Shown here in pieces: positions 13,901 through 25,990 of a stretch of DNA of 64,000 bases. The first letter of the stretch is position 1. Every line of letters starts with the position of its first letter. Below the pieces are notes generated by a model, which saw nothing but the letters and a program-made list of their open reading frames with translations, ran no database searches and was not told the origin of the DNA. Source of the DNA: Mimachlamys varia. Its lineage: Eukaryota > Mollusca > Bivalvia > Pectinida > Pectinidae. Location: contig OX392538.1 in assembly GCA_947623455.1 (NCBI GenBank), positions 6,076,001 to 6,140,000 of the forward strand, given 5' to 3'. The translations under genes were made by a program, and so were the position numbers.

Positions 13901-15704
13901 GTGTTGTGTGATAACAGGATAGCCATGTTACTGATATATACCTGTGTACAGGTAGGAACTGTCATTTACAGGTAGGCTGACACCTTCACACCTGTGCTTC
14001 ATAATCAGCTAACATGACAGACTAGGAGCAGGTGTTCTCCAAAACTACTGACCAATTAGACCCTACCAGGGGCGGGCAAATAATTGTTCCTGTTCAGTCT
14101 TGTTGCATGCCCTTATTTGATTTGGTCATCGTGTGTGAGGCCGTGTGATGGTCATCGTGTGCGAGGCCGTGTGATGATATACATGTGTATTTTACAGGAC
14201 AAACTGCCCATCAATGGTGCCTATAATGATGCCTCTGTACAACACTACATTAACAACCCTGTCGGCAAATTAATTAAAATGTTATGGCACATCACATCGA
14301 ATATGATTGCAGCAGCTAACAGATGCCGAGAGCGCACTCCGACACAGGGCCAACCCTTCATGTCGCGGGCTCTTGTCATAATTTCGATCAAAGACCGATT
14401 TCCTAGGGATCATCTGTCGACAATGAAACTGGATTTGTTATTGATTTTGATGGGGTTTTGTGATTTTCTCTCTGAAAGAACATTATTTCCATTAATAATG
14501 AGATGCTATATTGTGTATGTTGGTCTTGAGCTAAGGATTGGTCCAATGTTCATGATACCTTTCCTTATATTACTGTACAGTACATATTCCTCATCTATAT
14601 ATCATTACAGGTCTAGGGAGACAGATTATCAATCTTTGTTTGGTGGTATTGTAAACAGCAGGGCTGTCACAGGATTCACTAAGACTACCATTCACCGAGA
14701 GACAGAATGATCGAAAATCATCTAGAAATAATAAATGAATGAAAAAATGGGATAGAAATTCTGAACAAAAGAAAGTGAAGTAGATTGATTGGAAATTTCG
14801 TCTTAATTATATAAAAAATATTTCGAAAATGTTCCTGATTATTTTTTTCGGCGAAACATGAAACAATTTATCACAATTTCAAAAATTCAACAGATAAAAA
14901 TCAACAATATACTAGGTTATCTCCCCTTGCTCATTCTGCTTTATTTAACAGCACTGTACTTGTATCTCAGAACTCATCTTTTGATGAATACTTGATGTGA
15001 ATTTTTTTATGAGAAGTTTGTGAGCCAGTCTGACATTTTGCAAAGCGGAACAATTAAAGAGTAATATTTTGATATTAAAAGTAGATGTATTTTGAAAGGT
15101 CATAGGATAAACTTGATTTTGTATACGCAGGCACAACAAGGAAGAGTGGGGATATGATTTGTGAACATTTTTAGAATGAGTTTGTTTCCAATTCTGTTCC
15201 TGTTTACCGATGAAATGATCAGGTCTAAACTGTGAATAAAAGGAAGGTTAAGGATATGGTTCCGTGGACATCTTTTCAGTCTTTCAGTTCTGTATCTATG
15301 GTTGGTTGTCCATCCTTCGTCCTTCATCAGTCGGTAAACAATACTTGTTATTGCAATTTCTTGAAAAGTACTGAATGGATCTTTCTGTAGGTTTTCCTTA
15401 ATTGCCATCTTGAATTTTGACTATATGAAAGTTTGTTATCATAATATCTTGAGAAGTACAAGAAGTAAAGAATGGATCTTTCCTAATTCTATATGACGGT
15501 TCCCCTTGGTTCCTAGTTGTGCCATTTTGATTTTGGGACTGATAGGAAAAACAAAATGGCTGACAGGCAACCACTCGGATTTTAACAATAAATATTGTTG
15601 CTATTTAATTCAAATCTTCAGAGAAGTACTGGTTGGATCTTCCTAAAATTTCTCCATGGTCCTTAATTCTGCCCTTTTGATTTTGGGACTGGTGAAACAA
15701 AGTA
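10908..15704. other. 4.8 kb of unique sequence, no supported gene
   Basis: AT-rich sequence, intronic or intergenic. Plus-strand open frames at 13067-13321 and 14084-14710 were inspected. The second contains an acceptor-like TTTTACAG before GACAAACTGCCC near 14200, but no family is recognisable and no donor closes a sensible exon. A 26 bp direct duplication (CATCGTGTGYGAGGCCGTGT) lies at about 14128-14176. The minus frames at 14945-15408 are also unrecognised. Confidence 0.5.
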
Positions 15705-17453
15705 ACCTACCATGAGACAGTATTATATAAGTCTGTCAGACACAGTAAAGTCCAGTCCACCTACCATTAGACAGTACAGTCTGTCAGACACAGTAAAGTC
15801 CAGTCCACCTACCATTAGACAGTATAGTCTGTCAGACACAGTAAAGTCCAGTCCACCTACCATTAGACAGTACAGTCTGTCAGACACAGTAAAGTCCAGT
15901 CCACCTACCATTAGAATGTACAGTCTGTCAGACACAGTAAAGTCCAGTCCACCTACCATTAGACAGTATAGTCTGTCAGACACAGTAAAGTCCAGTCCAC
16001 CTACCATTAGAATGTACAGTCTGTCAGACACAGTAAAGTCCAGTCCACCTACCATTAGACAGTACAGTCTGTCAGACACAGTAAAGTCCAGTCCACCTAC
16101 CATTAGACGGTACAGTCTGTCAGACACAGTAAAGTCCAGTCCACCTACCATTAGACAGTACAGTCTGTCAGACATAGTAAAGTCCAGTCCACCTACCATT
16201 AGACAGTACAGTCTGTCAGACACAGTAAAGTCCAGTCCACCTATCATTAGACAGTAAACAGTCTGTCAGACACATTAAAGTCCAGTCCACCTACCATTAG
16301 ACAGTACAGTCTGTCAGACACAGTAAAGTCCAGTCCACCTACCATTAGAATGTACAGTCTGTCAGACACAGTAAAGTCCAGTCCACCTACCATTAGACAG
16401 TATAGTCTGTCAGACACAGTAAAGTCCAGTCCACCTACCATTAGAATGTACAGTCTGTCAGACACAGTAAAGTCCAGTCCACCTACCATTAGACAGTACA
16501 GTCTGTCAGACACAGTTAAGTCCAGTCCACCTACCATTAGACGGTACAGTCTGTCAGACACAGTAAAGTCCAGTCCACCTACCATTAGACAGTACAGTCT
16601 GTCAGACATAGTAAAGTCCAGTCCACCTACCATTAGACAGTACAGTCTGTCAGACACAGTAAAGTCCAGTCCACCTATCATTAGACAGTAAACAGTCTGT
16701 CGGACACATTAAAGTCCAGTCCACCTACCATTAGACTGTATATAGTCTGTCAGACACAGTAAAGTCCAGTCCACCTACCATTAGACGGTACAGTCTGTCA
16801 GACACAGTAAAGTCCAGTCCACCTACCATTAGACAGTATAGTCTGTCAGACACAGTAAAGTCCAGTCCACCTACCATTAGACAGTACAGTCTGTCAGACA
16901 CAGTAAAGTCCAGTCCACCTACCATTAGACAGTATATAGTCTGTCAGACACAGTAAAGTCCAGTCCACCTACCATTAGACGGTACAGTCTGTCAGACACA
17001 GTAAAGTCCAGTCCACCTACCATTAGACAGTATAGTCTGTCAGACACAGTAAAGTCCAGTCCACCTACCATTAGACAGTAAACAGTCTGTCAGACACAGT
17101 AAAGTCCAGTCCACCTACCATTAGACAGTAAGCAGTCTGTCAGACACAGTAAAGTCCAGTCCACCTACCATTAGACAGTATAGTCTGTCAGACACAGTAA
17201 AGTCCAGTCCACCTACCATTAGACAGTACAGTCTGTCAGACACAGTAAAGTCCAGTCCACCTACCATTAGACAGTACAGTCTGTCAGACACAGTAAAGTC
17301 CAGTCCACCTACCATTAGACAGTATAGTCTGTCAGACACAGTAAAGTCCAGTCCATCTACCATTAGACAGTATAGTCTGTCAGACACAGTAAAGTCCAGT
17401 CCACCTACCATTAGACAGTAATGTAAAGTCCACATAGCTACCATTAGCCAGTT
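15705..17453. repeat. 48 bp minisatellite, about 36 copies
   Basis: The unit comprises AGACAGTACAGTCTGTCAGA, then CACAGTAAAGTCCAGTCC, then ACCTACCATT, with the last copies decaying after 17421. Single-base variants (AGAATGTACAG, AGACGGTACAG, GACATAGTAAAG, CCTATCATT) recur in the same order about 434 bp apart, so a nine-unit block has been duplicated. The unit contains GTCTG-T-CAGAC and GACAG...CTGTC inverted repeats. Since 48 is a multiple of 3 and the unit lacks stops, a 16-residue repeat is open on both strands (plus RQYSLSDTVKSSPPTI). That is what a satellite produces and does not indicate a gene. Confidence 0.96.
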
Positions 17454-19129
17454 TAATGAACCGTAAAAGTCAACCAAACAATAAGCTGGCTTGCCTGGCA
17501 TTAGATCGGCCATGTCAGTCAGACCAGTGCTGGAGGAACATTTGTGGATGGATTAACATAAGGTCCCTGTCTGTACCTGCGTGATGTGACACAGGACAAT
17601 TCCTATATTACCTAGAGTCAATAATATTACATTTTCCCATCATCACACAGGCATTAATAATTTGAATATCAATAATTTGTGGAATAATTGGGCTGGGAAA
17701 TCAATAGTGTATGGGAACTGTAATGTTAACACCGTGCCATCTTTTACAGTCATCTCTGGTGTTAATCCAGCGTGAAAACAGCGTATAACCCAAGTATCTA
17801 CAGACAGGACTCGTCATCAGCTTCCTCACCGCTCACTGTCTTCACATTTACACATCAGTATATAGTTTCAGCTGTATAATTGTATAATTTTTATAACAGA
17901 TGATATAATAGAATACATGATACAGATAGACTGTTGTTGTTGGTGTTTTTATGTAATATTTCACTGGTGTTACCTTAGTGTAATATAGCTTTGTGTTTCT
18001 CTTCATCTCTTGTAAAGGTAGAGGTCACTGTTACTGGAAATTGAAATCCGTCGATGCTCTTCTTGTCATCACAGGTATACTGCCTGTTGACATACTCTGG
18101 ACAGTTTTAAACATGGCCTTACAGTCCTTATCTTTTCTCTAGTAGATATTATTGCTGTATACAATTGTTTCATGGCTATTAAGGAACCAGTCAAGGCTAT
18201 CACCCCGAGGTAAGAGGTATGGGGAAGCCCACAGGAACTGTTTACCGGAGGCCCCTAGGCCAAGGACAGTCGCACAGCCTGACTCCCCCCCACCCCCTAC
18301 CTAGAAAAATGATAGTTATGACTCTTCACTCAACATTAAAAGAATTGTTCTATTATCCTCTAAGACAATTTAGCAAATATCAACCTTGCAATTTCACTAT
18401 ATCATCTTCAGTTGTTTCACCATTGCTCCGTCAACGTAGCATGGAGTCGCTGTCACCTATACACTTGAATGGGGCTCCAGGGGGGATTTCTGCTCATCAA
18501 ACATGCGCCAATGAACAGTTCACTTTGACCGGTAAAATAGTTTCAACTGTTTTACCCTGTCTGGCACCCTTTAGCCAGAATTGGAAAAAAAGTCAGAAAT
18601 AGTCAAAAATGAAAATAATAATGCATATCTGTATAATTATAATAGACCATTGGGTAATGTAATTTGATCAGAAATTCGCTTGAAGGTTAACATATTTGAC
18701 ATACCTTGGATCAGTCGATTGTCGGCATTATTGTGGAAAGAAAAAGAGACTACGTTTTTAGCCTGATGACAACATGAAGATATATCTCTGGTTTCAAGCT
18801 GACAAATTTAGAACTTTATGACCTATAGTTAATCATCTTTAGTGTGCAGTTGCACATAGAGGAAATTAGTTAGCCTGCTTTGTAGTTCTAGAATTACTTC
18901 TGCTGATCACAGAAAAAGTACATGAATAAATTAATTGACAAGCTAAAATAACTTCCAACAAAACCCCTTAATCAATTAAGAAACTTTCAAAAAAAGGCTT
19001 AAAATGTTTGTTGGTTTTGACTCCAAAAGCTAACCAACCTACATCCTTATATACACACACTTATGATGTACATATAGTGATAATCCAAAGACATAAGCAG
19101 CTCCACATTGATTAGGATCTGTTTGGTAG
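17454..19129. other. Unique sequence between two arrays
   Basis: AT-rich sequence with one 127-codon plus frame (18219-18602) that I cannot assign to a family. It contains a C-rich patch near 18280-18300. No RNA gene or transposon ends were recognised. Confidence 0.45.
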
Positions 19130-20461
19130 GACACAAGGACGTCCAGGTAGGTTGATGATCAGTGTGACACAAGGACGTCCAGGTAGGCTTGATGATCAGT
19201 GTGACACAAGGACGTCCAGGTAGACTTGATGATCAGTGTGACACAAGGACGTCCAGGTAGGTTTGATGATCAGTGTGACACAAGGACGTCCAGGTAGGCT
19301 TGATGATCAGTGTGACACAAGGACGTCCAGGTAGGCTTGATGATCAGTGTGATACAAGGACGTCCAGATAGGTTGATGATCAGAGTGACACAAGGACGTC
19401 CAGGTAGGCTTGATGATCAGTGTGACACAAGGACGTCCAGGTAGACTTGATGATCAGTGTGACACAAGGACGGTCAGGTAGGCTTGATGATCAGTTTGAC
19501 ACAAGGACGTCCAGGTAGGTTGATGATCAGTGTGACACAAGGACGTCCAGGTAGGCTTGATGATCAGTGTGACACAAGGACGTCCAGGTAGGTTGATGAT
19601 CAGTGTGACACAAGGACGTCCAGGTAGACTTGATGATCAGTGTGACACAAGGACGTCCAGGTAGGCTTGATGATCAGTGTGACACAAGGACGTCCAGGTA
19701 GGCTTGATGATCAGTGTGACACAAGGACGTCCAGGTAGGCTTGATGATCAGTGTGACACAAGGACATCCAGGTAGGCTTGATGATCAGTGTGACACAAGG
19801 ACGTCCAGGTAGGCTTGATGATCAGTGTGACACAAGGACGTCCAGGTAGGCTTGATGATCAGTGTGACACTAGGACGTCCAGGTAGGCTTGATGATCAGT
19901 GTGACACTAGGACGTCCAGGTAGGCTTGATGATCAGTGTGACACAAGGACGTCCAGGTAGGTTGATGATCAGTGTGACACAAGGACGTCCAGGTAGGCTT
20001 GATGATCAGTGTGACACAAGGACGTCCAGGTAGACTTGATGATCAGTGTGACACAAGGACAGGCAGGTAGGCTTGATGATCAGTGTGACACAAGGACGTC
20101 CAGGTAGGCTTGATGATCAGTGTGACACAAGGACGTCCAGGTAGGCTTGATGATCAGTGTGACACAAGGACGTCCAGGTAGACTTGATGATCAGTGTGAC
20201 ACAAGGACGTCCAGGTAGGCTTGATGATCAGTGTGACACAAGGACGTCCAGGTAGGCTTGATGATCCGTGTGACGCAAGGACGTCCAGGTAGGCTTGATG
20301 ATCAGTGTGACACAAGGACGTCCAGGTATAGGCTTGATGATCAGTGTGACACAAGGACGTCCAGGTAGGCTTGATGATCAGTGTGACACAAGGACGTCCA
20401 GGTAGGCTTGATGATCCGTGTGACACAAGGACGTCCAGGTAGGCTTGATGATCAGTGTGAC
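19130..20461. repeat. 37 bp minisatellite, about 36 copies
   Basis: The unit consists of TGACACAAGGACGTCCAGGT followed by AGGCTTGATGATCAGTG. Variants lose one or two bases at GGCTTGATG or carry AGACTTG. Each unit carries the palindromes GACGTC and TGATCA. Very low divergence between copies implies recent expansion or homogenisation. The minus frame 20154-20489 is a by-product of the array. Confidence 0.96.
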
Positions 20462-20893
20462 TAGGTATGGATCGACTGGGAGCACCCAATGTCTGTACAC
20501 ACAGGTATCAATTATGTACACCAACAATGATTTGCGCTGTTGGTTTAATTAATTATGAATTTGAATTAGAAATGCCAGTTAACCGTTTGATGACGCGTCG
20601 CCTGTACTTGACACGCTTGTATCTGTAGCTGTTATTAATCACTCTCACCTAGTCTTTTTGATGTTCAAACAAATATGAATGCTGAAACCTGCCATTACCT
20701 TGTCCTTGGTCTTCAGAGCTTGATTAACTTCATGACAACTTAATCAAATGTTTTAATCAAATATATATCTTCAAAAAGTCTTTATTTATAATTACTTTAA
20801 AAATTTGAATGTCAGATGTAAGAATTAAAAATTAACGTATTAAGAAATTAAACAAAGTAAATTTGATCACATTTTGAAGATTTACCTTCATTT
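20462..20893. other. Short AT-rich spacer
   Basis: AT-rich sequence between the 37 bp array and a palindromic MITE copy. I see no feature in it. Confidence 0.5.
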
Positions 20894-20986
20894 TTAACTC
20901 CTTCACCCCCAAAGACTCATTTGAACTATTCCAATTCAAAGATTGGAATAGTTCATCATAAAATTTTCAGGGGTGGATGGGCTTAA
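20894..20986 (+). mobile_element. Palindromic MITE, copy A
   Basis: A ~93 bp imperfect palindrome bounded by TTAA on both sides (20894-20897 and 20983-20986). The ends are CTCCTTCACCCCCAAAG and TTTTCAGGGGTGGATGG, and the centre is ACTATTCCAATTCAAAGATT followed by GGAATAGTTC. The same sequence in diverged form occurs at 50701, 52250, 52619, 55034 and 55764, in both orientations. Dispersal, palindromy and TTAA flanks suggest a small non-autonomous DNA element. I know of no transposase for it. Confidence 0.75.
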
Positions 20987-21209
20987 GCTGACAAGACTTT
21001 TATCATTTTTCTTGATCAAATTTACTCAATTCTGTGGAGTTATTTCCCCTTGTGTATTTTTAAGTTGCAATCTTCAAATGAACAAATAACAATTCAGTCA
21101 GTTTTTTTAGTCATTTTGTTAAAACCAAATATATTTTATATAAGCACATAACTATAAAAGGAAAAAAGAAATAATCAGAATAAATTCATCTGCATATTAC
21201 TTATATACA

Positions 21210-21324
21210 CCCATACCAAAAAAAGTTACAAAAAGTTATAACTTTTTTGTACCTTTACAGTACCTTTTTTGTACCTTTTTGAAAAGGTACAAAAAAGTTA
21301 TAACTTTTTAGTACCTTTTTGAAA
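21210..21324. repeat. Left terminal inverted repeat zone
   Basis: The terminal 31 bp matches the right end of the element in inverted orientation with a single mismatch (AAGTTAC here, AAGGTAC there). It is followed by internal inverted repeats of GGTACAAAAAAGTTATAAC and GTTATAACTTTTTTGTACC type. Confidence 0.8.
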
Positions 21325-21341
21325 ACTTAGAATTTATCAGT

Positions 21342-21787
21342 GTAACTTTTTATAACTTTTTTGGACTCTGCAAATTTCAATGATAACTTTTTGTACCTTT
21401 TCTGGACTCTGAAAATTTCAATGATAACTTTTTGTACCTTTTCTGGACTCTGAAAATTTCAATGATAACTTTTTGTACCTTTTCTGGACTCTGAAAATTT
21501 CAGGGATACCTTTTTTTAACTTTTCTGGTCTCTGAAAATTTCAGGGATAACTTTTTGTAACTTTTCTGAACTCTGAAAATTTCAGGGATAACTTTTTGTA
21601 ACTTTTATGGACTCTGAAAATTTCAGTAGTACTGTTTATTTACATTTCCTTGACTCTAAAATTGCTGTGATAACTTTTTGTAACTTTTCTGGACTCTGAA
21701 AATTTCAGGGATAACTTTTTGTAACTTTTCTGGACTCTGAAAATTTCAGTAATACTGTTTATTAACATTTCCTGGACTCTAAAATTC
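21342..21787. repeat. 41 bp subterminal tandem repeat, about 11 copies
   Basis: The unit is AACTTTTTGTACCTTTTC followed by TGGACTCTGAAAATTTCA and a variable ATGAT or GGGAT. It keeps the TTTTTGTACC module of the element ends. Copies decay towards the interior (for example ACTGTTTATTAACATTTCC). Confidence 0.85.
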
Positions 21788-22794
21788 TAGACTAAGAAAA
21801 TATTAAACTTTGATTTTTTTTTTTTATTATTTTCCATTTAACATTTCTGTATCTTTCTATATAGTTTAAATATAAATATTTCTTAGCAATGTCAGCATAA
21901 AATAAAATACAATGACAAAAAGCCAACCATTAATTTACCGAAGTTATTTGTTATCCAGTGAATGTTCATTGCATGCCAGGCAATAATTATTTTTAATGTG
22001 TTTTCGGATTCATTAATATTATGCAGTTAGCTAGGTTTGTACAAATTTTCAACCTTATCGGAATATTGGAAAGGACAAAGATATGAGAATGAAAATACAT
22101 ATTTGCATGAAATGAGTGATAACGGAAGTTACCTGTGCGTAACAGGTAGACTTCACTTTCCAATTCTGTGGTAGACAGGACATCCAGTATACTCATAGAG
22201 CTATATTTGGATTAGCATTTTATTGTTCTGAATGTCTATGATTGACACCTGATCGACGATCTCTGCCCTGCAGGGAGATTTACCTGTGGGAGTGTGAACT
22301 ACCTATAGGTGTGAAATGTGAACAAAAGAGGACAATTATACCTGTGTATACTGATTATGATGATGTTGTACATGTCTGTAAATTAAAAAAAAATACAAAC
22401 AACGATGAAGAGACATCCTAAGAGATCAGCTTTGTGATGGAAGAGTGGAGAGCAATGAGTTCCATTCCAAAAAAAAAAACATTTAACATTTTTCAAACTG
22501 CATGAAATTGGTCGTGAAAAAACTACGTATCCGAATAGGATTGCACACCATCGTTCCTTCTTTTAGTTTACTAGGAACTCTCATAAGCTTAGCCCCGTAT
22601 CGTGGAGTTCGATTTCGAACGTTGTCTATGCTAATTGCTATACGATATATTTTCGTCGATGACCACCCAACAAAAAGATCACGATGTAGAAAGGCCTAAT
22701 CTGCCTGTGTCCTTCTTATTTGATGTGATTGTGAATTATTTAAATTCCAAAATACATGCGTGATTGAAATGACCGAGTTTAATCTTCATCGAAC

Positions 22795-23244
22795 CCGGAA
22801 GTGAATTGGAGAAAGTAGACAATGTGTCGATTCGCTGCGTACGACACAGAGTGCCTATGCCGCTGGTTTTTTTGTTACTTGTCAGTAATTATGATACCGA
22901 TATCATTCACAGATAAGATTTCATGGGAAAAAAATCTATTTAATTAATAACTGGAAGACGACATGACGGCGTTCGGAGATGTCGATGGTAAATTCTCCCT
23001 ACTCCATTTCCCCCCATAATGCAATAGCCCGACAAATTACTGACCAATCACAATAAAGCCATCCACAAACAGCGGGAATTTCATTCATACTTTTACACAC
23101 GACTTGAAAATGTAAACAAACAGGGCGATTGTGTATTACCGTGAAATTGGGAGTATTCTCATGTTACGTTGGGAATAACGATCACCCATGGAACTGAGAA
23201 CTACACACACGTGAATGGTGAAGTGGAAACACTGTATTTTCTAC
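22795..23244 (+). promoter_or_regulatory. TATA-less promoter-like core (candidate)
   Basis: Within otherwise AT-rich DNA this segment is CpG-containing. It carries in order an ETS-type site CCGGAAGTG (22795-22803), an inverted-CCAAT-class word CCAATCA (23044-23050) and an E2F-like GCGGGAA (23072-23078). A YY1-like GCGGCCATTG sits just downstream at 23308-23317, next to a strong 5' splice site. Clusters of these sites are typical of housekeeping start regions in animals. The location ahead of the candidate exons fits, but no transcript evidence is available here. Confidence 0.35.
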
Positions 23245-23317
23245 ATGAACGGCGACGAATTGGTTCTTTTGAACAATATTAAAACTCACCGACACACATC
23301 GGCCTGGCGGCCATTGC
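23245..23317 (+). other. Candidate first exon with strong donor
   Basis: The sequence ends GGCGGCCATTGC directly before GTAAGT (23318-23323), a near-consensus 5' splice site. An ATG at 23245 opens 24 codons plus one base (MNGDELVLLNN...), so this exon ends in the same phase as the next one (23456-23574). It could be 5' untranslated sequence feeding the downstream ATG at 23565. Alternatively, it could be a coding first exon spliced directly to 24332, in which case the joining codon would be CAT instead of GAT. The true transcription start is not visible; only the 3' boundary is supported. Confidence 0.35.
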
Positions 23318-23455
23318 GTAAGTACAAATGCAAATATTTTCGGTAGAGTCGTGAAAGTTTTTTCATGTCTGATTTATTTTTTTGCCGGAAATGTTAACCA
23401 AATACTTCAAGATTCCAATTCAGCATGTTTATAAGTGAATACCGATGTTTTTCAG

Positions 23456-24422
23456 CTTAACGGTCACAATCAACAGCTGCTTGCTCCACGGCAGTGCCCA
23501 CTTGATTTAAAAAAAAAAAGAAATTTCGACGTATTTGTTTTTCGACAACATAAACACTGATAAAATGTCCAATGGTAAATATAATGATTTTTTTTTAAGT
23601 TTGGCTTTGATATAATAACAGTTAAAGGTTTAAACTGCTCGTATTTTTATTCAATAATTCAGTGTGATTTACGTGTTTCAAAATGTCAAAACTCAAAACC
23701 TAATAAAAAATGAAAGAAAGAAAAGAATACTCTGCATTATGAAGAAGAGAGAAATGAGATAAATTCTGAATAATTCAATGATGTTTTGGGGTTTGAAATA
23801 ATGGATGGGCATCGATCCGTTTGAGGTGAATGTGTGAAATAATGTTTTGTATTTACTTTTATTTAAATTTTCTAGTTATTAAAATTGTTCTTTTATCCAA
23901 AATGACGAGCTAAACTATTCCCTATATTTCAGCTGATCCTATTTGTTTTTTTTTCACCTGTCAAACCTTCTACATTTGTCAATATTGCTCTATCAAAGTA
24001 TAAAATATTATTATTATTTTTTTTTCATTTTGTTCCAATATTTTGAAGGAAACATTGCTTACTTATTCCAAATAACCAATTTTTAAAAGGTTTACTTGAT
24101 TTAAGTATATGATAAGCAAGATAAGAGAGATGTTTTTTATAATTAACTTTTTTTTTTCATAATTTTCATGGAATGAAATCTAGTTTATGGTAAATAATAC
24201 ATGAATCATTCATTAAAACTTTAAAATATTTAGAACTTAAAAACGTAAATAGACATGGTCTATAAGTAAAAAATGATATTGTGTTCAAGATATTAAAATA
24301 CAGTAGTTTTTCTTTAATTTCTTTCACTTAGATGGTGCAAAGGTATACGTGGATGTTGATGATGCCAGTCATTCCGTCACAATAAACAAACAGAAAAATA
24401 TGGACGACAAAACCACCAGATG
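23456..24422 (+). CDS. Candidate small spliced gene inside the foldback-like element
   Basis: Two exons are proposed. Exon 2 (23456-23574) follows an acceptor GATGTTTTTCAG and holds ATG at 23565 (context TAAAATG), giving ATG TCC AAT G before donor GTAAAT. Exon 3 (24332-24422) follows a good pyrimidine tract CTTTCACTTAG and ends before GTAATT. Joined, they read MSN-D-GAKVYVDVDD, continuing through a Lys/Asn/Asp-rich stretch to DDKTTR. Only this phase of exon 3 is open; the other two contain stops. Termination is immediate: unspliced continuation gives TGG TAA (34 residues), and splicing to the acceptor at 25182 or the one at about 25637 gives TGA (33 residues). I do not recognise the peptide. 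It may be a real microprotein, the N-terminus of a decayed element gene, or a captured exon. The reading is consistent but unproven. Confidence 0.35.
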
Positions 24423-25006
24423 GTAATTTTCATTTAAATTTGGTCACCAGCTCAATTACAAAGGGAATGAAGTTGTTCCACTCCTAAATTTTAGGTCTGT
24501 AAGTTATCAATGCTTGCAAAGATTTTGGCCTTGGTATATTTTCTTTGTCTATATCATGATAAAATTATCTACAATTTTATAGTTCACTTTAAGACTAGAA
24601 GAATGAGATTGAAATATACCAGGTAAGCAATTCATGCTCTTGTACTTATTCTTTATAAATATTATGTTCATTTGCAATTGCCTGTTTATATATTATTATT
24701 TGGAATGTATACCCTTGTTTTTTTATATTTACATCTGGTGTATAATTAAATTAACTCAAACTTTACATATATTAAAAAAAAATGTTATGTTTCTTTGTAC
24801 CTATATATCTAACAGGATTGCAAGAATAAGTTCAAAGTAATGTATCAAGTCAAATTGAACATTATCATGATTATTGGGTGCCCTGCATTAAAGATATAAT
24901 AATCAAGCTAGGTTGTCTGTCTGTCCATGTTTTGGTCATCTGACCCGAAGGGTTACGGCATTATAGGTTGGTCAAAATCCAACAAAGTGTCACCTAATCA
25001 AACTCA

Positions 25007-25033
25007 AGGTCACCAGGTCAAAGGTCAAGGTCG
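25007..25033 (+). promoter_or_regulatory. Cluster of four AGGTCA-type half-sites
   Basis: AGGTCA occurs at 25007-25012, 25015-25020 and 25022-25027, followed by AGGTCG at 25028-25033. The second and third form a perfect DR1 (one-base spacing), the classic arrangement bound by RXR, HNF4 or COUP-type nuclear receptors. Similar AGGTCA-rich strings are common low-complexity sequence in invertebrate DNA, so function is not implied. Confidence 0.3.
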
Positions 25034-25869
25034 AATTACTTGGTTGAAAGATAATTAAAACTTGAAGCATTTTGTTCAATGTTGTATGTGTTCTGTAATA
25101 CATGTACAATATATTAGTTCTTACCACTTATCATTTCTCAAAGTATCACATTGTGTAAGTCTATATTCCTTACTTTTACAGATGGTAGAGCTTATGCTAA
25201 CAGCTTAGCCCTGGATTTTTTTTGTCAACCCAAAACACATCATGACAGCTCAGCAAAAACAGAAGGGGCACACAGGTTGCTAGATATCCCATATCTGTTT
25301 ATTTTCCTTACACAAAGTTACTAGATGCTATTGGAAGCCATGTTTGGACAGCACCATTTTGGATACCATGGCATAATTGGTAATTATATCATAATTATTT
25401 GCGTAAGAACAAAAACTTACTTGTGTGTCATATACCAGAAGAACAAGATAACTCATAAATATTAAACTACATTTTCAGTGAATGTTTCATAGTTGCTAAA
25501 ATAGTATGAAATGTTTAGATTGAAATTATTGTATTGCCATAACCCTCAGACTTCCCTTGTTATTATGCCCCCCCCCCCCTCATTAAATGTGCAATGTTAT
25601 AAATAGAACACTGATATTTTTTGTTTTGATTTTCTAGAAGATGCTGTGTCCATCCAAGGAAAGAATCAACTGTAATAATGAAAATATTCCAGGAATACAA
25701 AACCATTCAGTGCATTCATCAAGTCAATGATGGAAAGGATCTAGTTGAACTTTGTTGCCATGTTTGAACTTTAATTCACACAAATTTGATATAAAATGGA
25801 TAGTGATGACGACGACAGTGATGACATTTTATTCCTTTGTTTTTCGATTTTTTCTTCCTTATTACTACC

Positions 25870-25875
25870 AATAAA
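25870..25875 (+). terminator. Possible poly(A) signal AATAAA
   Basis: AATAAA lies about 1.45 kb downstream of the last candidate exon and just before the right subrepeat zone. It would fit a transcript ending inside the element. Alone it is weak evidence in AT-rich DNA. Confidence 0.2.
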
Positions 25876-25944
25876 ACTTGTTTGTACCTTTTTTTTAAAT
25901 ATTTTATTTTGTAATTTTTTATACCTTTTTGCTTCCTTAACAGA

Positions 25945-25990
25945 GTTATAACTTTTTGTACCTTTTTGAAAAGGTACAAAAAGTTATAAC
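25945..25990. repeat. Perfect inverted repeat, 22 bp arms, 2 bp loop
   Basis: The left arm starts GTTATAACTTTTTGTACC, the loop is TG, and the right arm is the exact complement ending AAAAAGTTATAAC. Variants of this hairpin repeat through the rest of the right zone. Confidence 0.9.

Noticed and set aside
14084..14710. 208-codon plus frame as a gene
   Set aside because: No recognisable domain, mixed hydrophobic and low-complexity content, and no matching splice donor; probably chance.
15712..17513. Repeat-protein frames on both strands
   Set aside because: The 48 bp unit is stop-free on both strands; no start context, splice site or family supports coding.
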